Positions 1 through 5,467 of a stretch of 6,040 nt of DNA are shown here, piece by piece. A program made the translations under genes and the position numbers. Position 1 is the first letter of the stretch, and every line of letters begins with the position of its first letter. The notes beneath the pieces are model-generated. The model was not told where the DNA came from, searched no databases, and was given only the letters and a program-made list of their open reading frames with translations. Source of the stretch: Candidatus Levyibacteriota bacterium. Lineage in GTDB: Bacteria > Patescibacteriota > Microgenomatia > Levybacterales > UBA12049. The DNA lies in NCBI GenBank assembly GCA_023245515.1, contig JAHFKE010000068.1:1-6040 (forward strand), written 5' to 3'.

Positions 1-355
1 TCGGTAGGAAACTAAATCATATTACGTCGCACAATATAACTTTTACGACATGACCTGAGGCTAGAGTCTGGGGGAGGACGTCATTTTCTTCCTCTTTATT
101 TTCTTTATTTTATGTTTATTATTTATTTCTATTTCTATTCTGGTACCGTTTCCCCTCCTTATTCCTCTGCCTTTTAACCCTCAGGTTTTTTGATCCTTAT
201 AACATCCTCTAGTAATATATATTCATTATTTTTGGCAGATGTTTTACAAAGAAAAAGGAAGAAAAAGGCTGTACTGATAGGCTTTTCTTATTCTCTTGCG
301 TCCTAGGGCACTACATGACGTCGAAATTATTTAAGGCTAAATAGTATATGCTTGA

Positions 356-382
356 CTCCCCCGCAATGATTTTTGGTGGGAG
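356..382. other. possible hairpin
   Basis: CTCCCCC (356-362) can pair with GGTGGGAG (375-382) with one bulged T, around a 12-base loop. On the plus strand it is followed by AGAGACCCTTTTATT, a weak U-rich tail 5 bases further on. It could be a poor terminator for a plus-strand transcript entering from the left. On the minus strand, where the GH37 message would need a terminator, no U-run follows, so that role is unlikely. Confidence 0.25.
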
Positions 383-392
383 AGACCCTTTT

Positions 393-465
393 ATTAAGAA
401 TTAAGAATTAAGAATTAAGAATTAAGAATTAAGAATTAAGAATTAAGAATTAAGAATTAAGAATT
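393..465. repeat. tandem heptanucleotide repeat (AATTAAG), about 10.4 copies
   Basis: The 7-bp unit AATTAAG repeats without a single mismatch. A 6-base partial copy at 393-398 is followed by nine full copies at 399-461 and a final AATT at 462-465. Because 7 is not a multiple of 3 and the unit contains TAA, every plus frame is closed every 21 bases, so the array cannot be coding. To the right the sequence decays into related AT-rich text. Perfect short arrays of this kind usually arise by replication slippage and vary in copy number between strains. It lies about 53 bp beyond the GH37 stop codon. Confidence 0.95.
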
Positions 466-517
466 TGGAAATTTGATATTTTAATTTATTTAGATATTAG
501 AAATTAGGATTTAGAAA

Positions 518-1927
518 TTAATGGAGTATTGTCAATTCGTGTGGGGGCTTTGAAGTCTCTTGAGATTCTTTATAGATTTGTACGCCTTCTTCAATGGCAT
601 CTAAGATTTGTACATACCTATAGAAGGCTGCATTGGTCCAGCCAAAGCCCAGTTGTGAAGAATACCAGTATGCAGGTGGTGAATCACCAGTCTCGCCGTC
701 CATTTTTTCTAGAAGCGCGCCGTGTTTGCGGAATGCCTGAGCGTTGGACTCAACATATTCTCCCATGAGTTTCTTAGCCTCGTCAATAAAGCCATATTCT
801 AGAAGCCCTATGACGGTCATGTAATGCGTTGGTGGCCATATATTGGGGTAATCCCATTGCTTGGGTTTGATAACAGCCTCCAGACTGATTCTGAGGGGCT
901 CAGGTACATGTGAAAGATCGATCTTTGGTGGAAGAGAGGCTTTGTCAGTAATTGCTAGGCCATAATTCGTCTTAAAGGCATTCAGTTTCTTGATCATTTT
1001 TTCTGCCTGTTCGGGTGTCGCAAGTCCTGCCCAAAGAGGCACAAATCCTGCCAGAGATACGAATTCGCTTTGTTTTTTGTGGACATAATCATAATCATAG
1101 AAAAATCCTTCTTTTTCATTCCACATGAGCTTATTAATTCTTTCTTTTCTTGCTTCTGCTTTTTTAAGCCAATATTTTTGTTCTTCAGGATCATTAAGGA
1201 TTTCTGCTGCTTTGGCGAAATCAATTTCGTATTTATAGAGTAGGGAATTCAGATCAATAGGCAAAAAATTATGACAACGGTCATAGAACCGTGAGGTCAT
1301 ATCCCATCCTGATTCTTTTTCCGCGTTCTGTCCGTAGCCAACATCCCGGTCTCCATATCGATTGAGGTTATATTCAGGCACCTTGTGATTGTAATTTCCG
1401 TGATCAAGGTTTATCGGGCTTTCCCAGACATCGTTATATTCTATTTTGGCAATCGCCATTCTGCTTCTGAGCCAATCTTTTTTTGTGGTAAAAACATTCC
1501 TAAACTTCGCTGCAATACTTTTATCTCTTTGGAGCACGTCGTATGCATCAAAGATCATTGAGGTAAAGTATGGTGCTTGTGATCTACCGAGAGATTCAGG
1601 ATGGGTGAAATTTGGAATAATATGGTACTTTTTGAAGATATAAATAAAATTCTCGACCATTTGAGGAATGACTGCTTCGTGCCTGGTTCCCATGACCCCA
1701 CGGAACATAAAATAGCTGTCCCAGTAGAAAATATAGCGGTATTTGGCGTCGTTGGGAACGAGACACGCATATGGGACCTCTATGATATGGTAGTCTTTAT
1801 TGGTAGGACGCATTGCCACTCGGCTTATGATGTTGCTACCCATCAGGAAAGGTTTGGGCTTGAGAATAATTTTGTCCCAGTAGCTATCTATAAAATCGAG
1901 GGTGTCTTTATAGCGATCTTTCCACAT
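518..1927 (-). CDS. trehalase-family glycoside hydrolase (GH37), cytoplasmic
   Basis: This is a 469-residue protein with no signal peptide or membrane segment, so it is predicted to be cytoplasmic. GH37 enzymes hydrolyse alpha,alpha-trehalose to two glucoses with inversion. Matching landmarks are YWDSYF (68-73, end of trehalase signature 1), GRSQAPYF (114-121), ESGWD (205-209) with D209 as the expected general acid, QWDYPNIWPP (357-366, signature 2 with Ile at a usual Gly/Ala/Val position), LLEKMD with E407 as the expected base, and FGWTN (428-432). Differences from E. coli TreA are a missing PGGRF, an apparent extra loop at about 328-353, and loss of the glycine-rich GGEY lid before FGWTN. 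Trehalose is the default substrate, but another disaccharide or glucoside is possible. The gene is 49 bp downstream of the SemiSWEET gene on the same strand. The ATG is supported by an upstream promoter-like sequence. No Shine-Dalgarno sequence is visible. Confidence 0.88.
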   Translation of the reverse strand: MWKDRYKDTLDFIDSYWDKIILKPKPFLMGSNIISRVAMRPTNKDYHIIEVPYACLVPNDAKYRYIFYWDSYFMFRGVMGTRHEAVIPQMVENFIYIFKKYHIIPNFTHPESLGRSQAPYFTSMIFDAYDVLQRDKSIAAKFRNVFTTKKDWLRSRMAIAKIEYNDVWESPINLDHGNYNHKVPEYNLNRYGDRDVGYGQNAEKESGWDMTSRFYDRCHNFLPIDLNSLLYKYEIDFAKAAEILNDPEEQKYWLKKAEARKERINKLMWNEKEGFFYDYDYVHKKQSEFVSLAGFVPLWAGLATPEQAEKMIKKLNAFKTNYGLAITDKASLPPKIDLSHVPEPLRISLEAVIKPKQWDYPNIWPPTHYMTVIGLLEYGFIDEAKKLMGEYVESNAQAFRKHGALLEKMDGETGDSPPAYWYSSQLGFGWTNAAFYRYVQILDAIEEGVQIYKESQETSKPPHELTILH

Positions 1928-1937
1928 GTATAGACTT

Positions 1938-1966
1938 AGTATAGATCATCTTGTAATTGCCTGCAA
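1938..1966 (-). promoter_or_regulatory. candidate promoter of the GH37 gene
   Basis: Read on the minus strand, TTGCAG (1961-1966) and TATACT (1938-1943) are separated by 17 bases. The -10 matches 5 of 6 consensus positions; the -35 matches only 3. The predicted start site near 1931 leaves only a 4-base leader before the ATG at 1927. The gene may therefore be transcribed both from here and by read-through from the SemiSWEET gene. Confidence 0.4.
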
Positions 1967-1968
1967 TT
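1955..1968. promoter_or_regulatory. 14-bp palindrome, possible operator
   Basis: AATTGC (1955-1960) and GCAATT (1963-1968) form a perfect inverted repeat around CT. It overlaps the candidate -35 element of the GH37 gene, where a repressor could act. It sits 8 bases past the SemiSWEET stop codon on the minus strand, but no U-run follows, so a terminator is less likely. Confidence 0.3.
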
Positions 1969-1976
1969 GTTTTGCA

Positions 1977-2306
1977 TTATTTCTTGTCGTGGTTTTTAAT
2001 TTTAAGATAGAGGATGATGGTAGCGAGTGCGAGTGTCGCGATATTTGCTATGTACACGGGAGGTGACTGTATAGCAAAGCCATAAAGGGTCCAGAGGAAA
2101 ACTCCGCTGCAAAATATTACATACATGGCAAGGGATATCCCCTTTGTCTTGTGTGTCTTTAGTACCTGTATGACCTGAGGAAGAAAAGAAACAGTAGTTA
2201 GGGCGGCTGCTATGTATCCGAGAAAGTCTTTGATACTAAGTGCCCTAAAAAAATTTGAAAGCCAGATAACGACTTCGTCAAATAGGTCAAGTAATACTTG
2301 AAACAT
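1977..2306 (-). CDS. SemiSWEET sugar transporter (PQ-loop/MtN3 family)
   Basis: This is a 109-residue membrane protein with the three-helix SemiSWEET repeat: TM1 about 28-48, TM2 about 59-79, TM3 about 83-103. The PQ motif is P43-Q44 in SFLPQ at the end of TM1. W72 in TM2 and N88 in TM3 are 16 residues apart, the spacing I recall for the sugar-contacting Trp/Asn pair in structurally studied SemiSWEETs. These proteins work as homodimers and move mono- or disaccharides down their gradient. The loop after TM1 is Lys-rich (KTHKTK), fitting a cytoplasmic position. The family is usually about 85-95 residues; here an extra N-terminal segment (residues 1-24) looks like an amphipathic helix. No downstream Met fits the core start, so the ATG at 2306 is kept. 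It precedes the GH37 gene by 49 bp on the same strand. No Shine-Dalgarno sequence is visible. Confidence 0.88.
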   Translation of the reverse strand: MFQVLLDLFDEVVIWLSNFFRALSIKDFLGYIAAALTTVSFLPQVIQVLKTHKTKGISLAMYVIFCSGVFLWTLYGFAIQSPPVYIANIATLALATIILYLKIKNHDKK

Positions 2307-2315
2307 ATCTACTTA

Positions 2316-2345
2316 AGCATAGCAAAGTTCGATTTTAGATTGCAA
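2316..2345 (-). promoter_or_regulatory. candidate promoter of the SemiSWEET gene
   Basis: On the minus strand TTGCAA (2340-2345) and TATGCT (2316-2321) are 18 bases apart, each matching 4 of 6 consensus positions. The predicted start at about 2309 leaves a 3-base leader before the ATG at 2306. Transcription from here could continue into the GH37 gene because no terminator is seen between the two. Confidence 0.4.
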
Positions 2346-2350
2346 TACAA
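2334..2350 (+). repeat. 17-bp intergenic motif, copy 1
   Basis: TTTAGATTGCAATACAA here matches TTTAGATTGCAATATAA at 5420-5436 at 16 of 17 positions, in the same orientation. Each copy lies in an intergenic region between divergent genes and contains the palindrome ATTGCAAT. It may be a shared regulator-binding site. Chance similarity in AT-rich DNA cannot be excluded. Confidence 0.4.
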
Positions 2351-2368
2351 TTTTTCATGTCGTACAAT
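2340..2368 (+). promoter_or_regulatory. candidate promoter of the recombinase gene
   Basis: TTGCAA (2340-2345, 4/6) and TACAAT (2363-2368, 5/6) are 17 bases apart on the plus strand. The same palindromic TTGCAA is the candidate -35 for the divergent SemiSWEET gene. The predicted start near 2375 gives a leader of about 49 bases to the ATG at 2424. Confidence 0.4.
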
Positions 2369-2423
2369 ATTAATTGCTTGGGGTTCTGTGAAAAGTTGCC
2401 ACTACCCTCGCCTACCATAGGAT

Positions 2424-3467
2424 ATGAAAAATGATAGTCTTCAGGAATTAATAACTCAATTTCTTGAATATTTGGAAGTTGAAAAGAATTGTTCGAAATT
2501 GACCGTTCGTAACTATAGACACTATCTAAATGTCTTCGCAGAGTGGCACTCTCCCCTTGCCTCGCCGACTGCGTCTGGCCGTAGCGAGACTTCGTCGAGC
2601 CAAAGGCCGAAGCAAGGCGAAGGCGGGTCCCCTGCCCGCATTGCTATGCAAAGCGTTGCAGGCGGGCCTACCCGATCGATTGGTGATTTGGATTTGGTGA
2701 CAGTTCGTAGATTTAGAGTTTTCCTCGCAAATAAAGTGGATGAAAAAGGAAGGAATCTGAAAAAGGTCACTCAAAATTATTACGTTATTGCCCTTCGGTC
2801 CTTCCTCCGGTTTTTGATCAAAAATGACATTAAGACGCTTGAGCCCTCCAAAATTGATTTGCCCAAGACCGAAAGTCGCAGTTTGAAATTTCTGGAGCGT
2901 GAACAAATAGAGCGCTTGATATCGATGACAGATATTCACAAAGAGGACGGCTGTCGGGATAGGGCGATTTTGGAATTATTATTTTCAACAGGGCTTCGTG
3001 TTTCTGAACTGGTGAAGCTTAATCACGGACAGATCAACATTGAACGGCGTGAGTTCGGCGTTGTGGGAAAGGGAGGAAGGGCAAGGGTAGTCTTTATATC
3101 AGACAGTGCTGCTGATTGGACCGCTCAGTATTTGCGAATGCGGGCGGATAATTTCAAGCCTTTATTCATACGTTACTCAGGTAAGGTTGATGAAGATGGA
3201 GATGGAGAAAAGATGCGTCTGACCGCACGGAGCGTTGAAAGGATTGTTAAGAAATATGTGCGTATGGCTCGCCTACCTGTGGATGCTACTGTTCATACGC
3301 TTAGGCATTCGTTCGCCACGGACTTGCTGACCAACGGTGCGGATCTCAGATCGGTTCAGGAAATGCTGGGACATAAAAATATTGCCACTACCCAGATTTA
3401 TACCCACGTCACGAATAAACAATTAAGAGATGTTCACAAAGCATTTCATAGTGGTAATAAAGGATAA
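2424..3467 (+). CDS. xer: XerC/XerD-type tyrosine recombinase with an in-frame repeat insertion
   Basis: This is a 347-residue DNA strand-exchange enzyme. The N-terminal SAM-like, core-binding domain spans about 5-135 and the catalytic domain about 155-340. All six catalytic residues are visible: R192 (GLRVSEL), K216 (GKGGR), H291 and R294 (HTLRHSFAT), H317 (LGHKN) and the nucleophile Y326 (IYTHV). The tail after Tyr resembles chromosomal XerC/XerD, so dimer resolution is the likely role; an integrase is less likely because no att repeats or phage genes are seen nearby. Residues about 44-84 are a Ser/Pro/Gly/Arg-rich insertion encoded by GC-rich DNA. Without it the protein would be about 306 residues, normal for Xer proteins. 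The ATG is preceded by AGGA at only 1-base spacing, so a good ribosome binding site is lacking. It ends 1 bp from the convergent 202-residue gene. Confidence 0.92.
   Translation: MKNDSLQELITQFLEYLEVEKNCSKLTVRNYRHYLNVFAEWHSPLASPTASGRSETSSSQRPKQGEGGSPARIAMQSVAGGPTRSIGDLDLVTVRRFRVFLANKVDEKGRNLKKVTQNYYVIALRSFLRFLIKNDIKTLEPSKIDLPKTESRSLKFLEREQIERLISMTDIHKEDGCRDRAILELLFSTGLRVSELVKLNHGQINIERREFGVVGKGGRARVVFISDSAADWTAQYLRMRADNFKPLFIRYSGKVDEDGDGEKMRLTARSVERIVKKYVRMARLPVDATVHTLRHSFATDLLTNGADLRSVQEMLGHKNIATTQIYTHVTNKQLRDVHKAFHSGNKG
2553..2675. repeat. GC-rich palindromic element inserted in frame in the recombinase gene
   Basis: 82 of 123 bases are G or C, well above the flanking gene. Inverted arms are visible: GCGGG (2623-2627) with CCCGC (2635-2639), and GCCCGC (2634-2639) with GCGGGC (2662-2667), so the same middle arm can pair with either side. 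TTGC-TAT-GCAA lies in between. The translation (about residues 44-84) is low-complexity and has no counterpart in ordinary Xer N-terminal domains, while the flanks join into a normal core-binding domain. The length is close to a multiple of 3 and the reading frame is kept. This resembles in-frame palindromic elements known from Rickettsia (RPE), though I do not recognise this one as a member. The exact borders are estimated from the protein. Confidence 0.7.
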
Positions 3468-3468
3468 G

Positions 3469-4077
3469 TTATTTGTTGACTCTGGGATCTTCATCGTCAA
3501 ACTTGGCTCCAGGCATTGATCGCGCTTTTGTTTCAAAAGATTGGCTGGTTTGTTTGAGATGCTGATATCTTTGAGGCCAAACTTGAGCAAGCGTTTCCCC
3601 TTCGACTTCGTCTAGTGATATGATGCGATTTGGTGCTATGATAAGTTCGCTTGTGAACATAGAGTGAAATACGGTAACTGCTCTTTCTCCTAAGAAGTCT
3701 TGTATGAGCTTTTCAGTTTTTGGAATTCTCTCATTCTCTCTTTGAATCAATTCGAGAGCTGCATCTTCTCCATGCATGTTTTTCATATATCTAAAAGTTG
3801 CCCGATCAGGCTGATGTCTTTTCTTGGCTGCATCAAAGATAAGAAGACTTTCGAGGTGTTCACTTGATGTGTTAAAGGCAGCTTGACTAATAGGTCTGGT
3901 CAGTGTTCCGAATGCACCTTCAATATCATCTTCATAATCGCCTCGAGGAATTGGGAAGGTGTTCCTGTTCCTTGTTTGTTCTCCTACACGAAAATAAAGC
4001 CAAGTAAGATCCTCTCGATACTCAACCTCTATTTGTTTTATAGGAATTTGTCCCCGTCTTAGTTCATGATCAGTCAT
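3469..4077 (-). CDS. hypothetical protein, 202 residues, unknown function
   Basis: I do not recognise a family. The protein is soluble-looking and highly charged, with no signal peptide or membrane segment. The N-terminal part (about 10-60) alternates like beta strands (IEVEYREDLTWLYFRV). A helical, charged middle follows (about 80-130), then a second strand-like block (about 133-158), and a polar, probably disordered tail (about 180-202, with FDDEDPR). Its ATG lies 8 bases after the stop of the HAD gene, so the two form a bicistron. There is no Shine-Dalgarno sequence, but an extended -10 lies just upstream, so it may also have its own leaderless transcript. Its stop is 1 bp from the convergent recombinase stop. 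The coupling suggests a shared role with the HAD protein; nothing in the sequence shows which. Confidence 0.8.
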   Translation of the reverse strand: MTDHELRRGQIPIKQIEVEYREDLTWLYFRVGEQTRNRNTFPIPRGDYEDDIEGAFGTLTRPISQAAFNTSSEHLESLLIFDAAKKRHQPDRATFRYMKNMHGEDAALELIQRENERIPKTEKLIQDFLGERAVTVFHSMFTSELIIAPNRIISLDEVEGETLAQVWPQRYQHLKQTSQSFETKARSMPGAKFDDEDPRVNK

Positions 4078-4084
4078 GTGAATG

Positions 4085-4093
4085 ATTATATCA
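4085..4093 (-). promoter_or_regulatory. extended -10 promoter inside the end of the HAD gene
   Basis: On the minus strand TGATATAAT gives a perfect TATAAT (4085-4090) with an upstream TG, ending 7 bases before the ATG at 4077. A start site at about 4078 would make a leaderless mRNA for the 202-residue protein. The hexamer includes the last codons and stop of the HAD gene (ATG ATA TAA), so coincidence is possible, and no good -35 is seen. Confidence 0.4.
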
Positions 4094-5342
4094 TGTCCGC
4101 GAGCTGTGTTCGCGCCATAGTTCTTGAGTGTTGCAGTATGTGTTTAGCATCATCTGCTGTTAGATCTTCCCTACTGAAGTCAACATTCTCATTTGGTGCT
4201 TCGACTGCCCATTCTTCTCTTCCGGTTTTTGTTCCGGGTCGTGTGGATCTAACAACTGAGAGAAGTGCTCCGGAATTTTCCCGTACAGTAGGATTGGCTT
4301 CCAGGATGGAATTTAATTCTTTCTTGTTATCGTCCATGACAACTATAATATGCTCGTCCTTACTCAATGGATTGACATGTGCTCTGCCGTTGAATACCAT
4401 AGCATCTTTTTGACTTTGGAGTTTTACAAGTTCTTTGAGGAACTCCCCTTTTCTTACCTTGGATAACCATATTTGATTTGGTCGGAAATCAGGCTCTCTA
4501 GCGATCAATCTCAAGACTTTTGTTATTTGGTTGTCAGGGTGTCCAAAAGTGAAGACACCGAGATTAGATTCTTCTGCTTCTCCTTGTCTCTGTCCGACTC
4601 TGGAAGCGGCCTCAACTGTTTCGGTGTATAGCTCTGGATTACTTACTGTTTGTGAAATAGTTTTTTCTATCCCCTTTGCCCATGGATCTTTTGACGTTAC
4701 GAGCCTATGATCTTCAGATCTGAAGTAGAATGGATCATCAGCTAGTCTTGTATTTTTGGGAGCAGTAACTGCGCCATCTTCGTCTGTATTTGGGAGTTGC
4801 TCTCTGATCCTTTTTAGATCTTGGTCGGTCTTTGTCAAAACATCGTCATATGCATCTGTACTCGCTGCTGCCTGGAGTCTCTTAGTGGCCCAATCCAAAG
4901 CTACTGCATGAGCGCCTGGGCTGTAGCTTTCTCCTTTGCCTGGGATAACGTCCATGCGGGCAAATTTATCAGTTATCTTTATTGCTCGTTCCAGCTGCTC
5001 ATCGCTCGCATTGATTCCTAGGTTAGTTGTGTGTTCTTTGTAGAGTTTAAATCGTCTCTCTTTTGCTTCATTGACCTGAGCTAGGGTGTAGTCATAATCG
5101 AACATGAACCAATCGCGCTCTGGAGTTGGGGTATGTTCTCTACTTTGTAGAATATAACCCACTTCCCCTACTGGAATAATGTCATAAGCATCGCCTGTAG
5201 CTTCTTTATACTGTTCGAGAATGGCTTCAATCTTTCTCTCTTCAATGCGTTGTGGTGAAAGACGGAGTTCGCTATGTGTCATAGATGAGTCCCTCTCTTT
5301 TGCGTCGCGTGTTGTGTATGTTGTTAGTGTTTCTGTGTTCAT
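4086..5342 (-). CDS. HAD-superfamily hydrolase-like protein
   Basis: This is a 418-residue soluble protein. Four HAD-type motifs appear in order: motif I DYDYT (D82, D84, T86, after hydrophobic WFMF), motif II at VFTFG (T265), a motif III lysine at K295 or K298 (WLSKVRK), and motif IV VVMDDN (D337, D338). D82 would be the nucleophile and D84 the acid/base of a Mg2+-dependent phosphatase or related phosphotransferase. The roughly 178 residues between motifs I and II would be a large, mostly helical C1-type cap that sets the substrate. About 80 residues precede motif I, which is unusual since HAD domains normally begin there. The start at 5342 is chosen because AAAGGA lies 9 bases upstream and the -10 box lies just outside; an ATG at 5282 is an alternative giving 398 residues. 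The assignment rests on motifs only; substrate unknown. Confidence 0.6.
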   Translation of the reverse strand: MNTETLTTYTTRDAKERDSSMTHSELRLSPQRIEERKIEAILEQYKEATGDAYDIIPVGEVGYILQSREHTPTPERDWFMFDYDYTLAQVNEAKERRFKLYKEHTTNLGINASDEQLERAIKITDKFARMDVIPGKGESYSPGAHAVALDWATKRLQAAASTDAYDDVLTKTDQDLKRIREQLPNTDEDGAVTAPKNTRLADDPFYFRSEDHRLVTSKDPWAKGIEKTISQTVSNPELYTETVEAASRVGQRQGEAEESNLGVFTFGHPDNQITKVLRLIAREPDFRPNQIWLSKVRKGEFLKELVKLQSQKDAMVFNGRAHVNPLSKDEHIIVVMDDNKKELNSILEANPTVRENSGALLSVVRSTRPGTKTGREEWAVEAPNENVDFSREDLTADDAKHILQHSRTMARTQLADMI

Positions 5343-5351
5343 ATATGTGTA

Positions 5352-5357
5352 TCCTTT
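5352..5357 (-). promoter_or_regulatory. Shine-Dalgarno site of the HAD gene
   Basis: AAAGGA on the minus strand lies 9 bases before the ATG at 5342. It is the only clear ribosome binding site with good spacing at a gene start in this window, and it argues against the in-frame GTG at 5372. Confidence 0.6.
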
Positions 5358-5372
5358 ATTGAGGATAAGCAC

Positions 5373-5378
5373 ATTATA
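5373..5378 (-). promoter_or_regulatory. -10 box of the HAD gene promoter
   Basis: This is a perfect TATAAT on the minus strand. The predicted start is at about 5366, giving a 24-base leader that contains the AAAGGA site. No recognisable -35 lies 16-18 bases upstream. Instead the CRP-like palindrome is centred at -41.5, as expected for an activator-dependent (class II) promoter. Confidence 0.5.
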
Positions 5379-5399
5379 AGCCTATTAACTCTTCTCGTC

Positions 5400-5415
5400 T
5401 GTGATGGGAATCACA
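5400..5415. promoter_or_regulatory. CRP/FNR-family operator, TGTGA-N6-TCACA
   Basis: TGTGATGGGAATCACA is a perfect match to the CRP half-sites TGTGA and TCACA with the correct 6-base spacer, and the symmetry extends to 6 bases per arm. It lies between the divergent HAD and Nudix genes. Measured from the -10 boxes, its centre (5407.5) is at -41.5 for the HAD gene and -60.5 for the Nudix gene. CRP activates from about -41.5 (class II) and -61.5 (class I). Whether this organism has a CRP-like protein is not visible here. Confidence 0.55.
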
Positions 5416-5419
5416 TAGA

Positions 5420-5436
5420 TTTAGATTGCAATATAA
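5420..5436 (+). repeat. 17-bp intergenic motif, copy 2
   Basis: TTTAGATTGCAATATAA matches the copy at 2334-2350 at 16 of 17 positions. Here it starts 5 bases after the CRP-like site and lies at about -48 to -32 of the predicted Nudix start site, where an activator or RNA polymerase would bind. Confidence 0.4.
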
Positions 5437-5452
5437 GGCAATTGATGGTATA

Positions 5453-5461
5453 TGTTATAAT
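5453..5461 (+). promoter_or_regulatory. extended -10 promoter of the Nudix gene (leaderless)
   Basis: TGTTATAAT is a perfect extended -10 (TG-N-TATAAT), with the hexamer at 5456-5461. Six bases later comes the ATG at 5468, so the expected start site is the A of the start codon itself. No -35 match lies at the right distance, which an extended -10 or an upstream activator can offset. Confidence 0.6.
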
Positions 5462-5467
5462 TTCCTA

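Larger units (their letters stand above)
1..517. other. gene-free AT-rich intergenic region
   Basis: No open reading frame longer than a few tens of codons was found on either strand. A short open stretch at the extreme left (to a TGA near base 53) could be the tail of a plus-strand gene but has no recognisable content. From about 81 to 180 the plus strand is strongly pyrimidine-rich. At 249-268 there is an exact 10-bp tandem duplication of AAGAAAAAGG. At 393-465 lies the heptamer repeat, and TTAGAAATTA occurs twice at 497-506 and 511-520, the second copy running into the GH37 stop codon. The stretch is downstream of the GH37 gene, so part of it may be that gene's 3' untranslated region. Confidence 0.7.

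Noticed and set aside
19..40. Resemblance of GTCGCACAATATAA near the left end to GTCGTACAATATTA at 2359-2372
   Set aside because: 12 of 14 positions match in AT-rich promoter-like DNA, with no shared flank or gene context. Too weak to report as a repeat.
77..322. Inverted pair GACGTCAT (77-84) and ATGACGTC (315-322)
   Set aside because: Only 8 bp long and more than 200 bp apart, with no further symmetry in the flanks. Chance is a sufficient explanation.
393..465. CRISPR array
   Set aside because: The repeats are 7 bp and contiguous, with no spacers and no cas genes.
518..1927. GH37 enzyme dead because the GGEY glutamate is missing
   Set aside because: By alignment to TreA the catalytic base is the Glu in the EKYD segment, present here as E407 in LLEKMD. 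The GGEY glutamate is a pocket residue, so only specificity is in doubt.
1601..1933. Plus-strand open frame of 110 codons
   Set aside because: It is the complement of the GH37 5' region, where conserved trehalase motifs are encoded on the minus strand. It has no recognisable protein content.
2526..2939. Minus-strand open frame of 137 codons through the recombinase
   Set aside because: It is held open by the GC-rich insert, which has few stop codons in any frame. The plus-strand frame has the full catalytic set.
2307..3467. Integrated mobile element around the tyrosine recombinase
   Set aside because: No att-like direct repeats, tRNA gene, or phage or plasmid genes are nearby, and the C-terminus is Xer-like. 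A housekeeping role is more likely.
4066..4413. Plus-strand open frame of 115 codons
   Set aside because: It is antisense to the HAD gene's 3' part, which carries motif IV. Cys/Ser-rich with no family features.
5343..5372. GTG start adding 10 residues to the HAD protein
   Set aside because: The GTG directly abuts the TATAAT box and lies before the predicted transcript start. The ATG at 5342 has an AAAGGA site at good spacing.
5426..5467. Upstream TTG start adding 14 residues to the Nudix protein
   Set aside because: It would place a perfect extended -10 box inside the coding region, and the added residues are not part of the Nudix fold. The ATG at 5468 fits a leaderless start.
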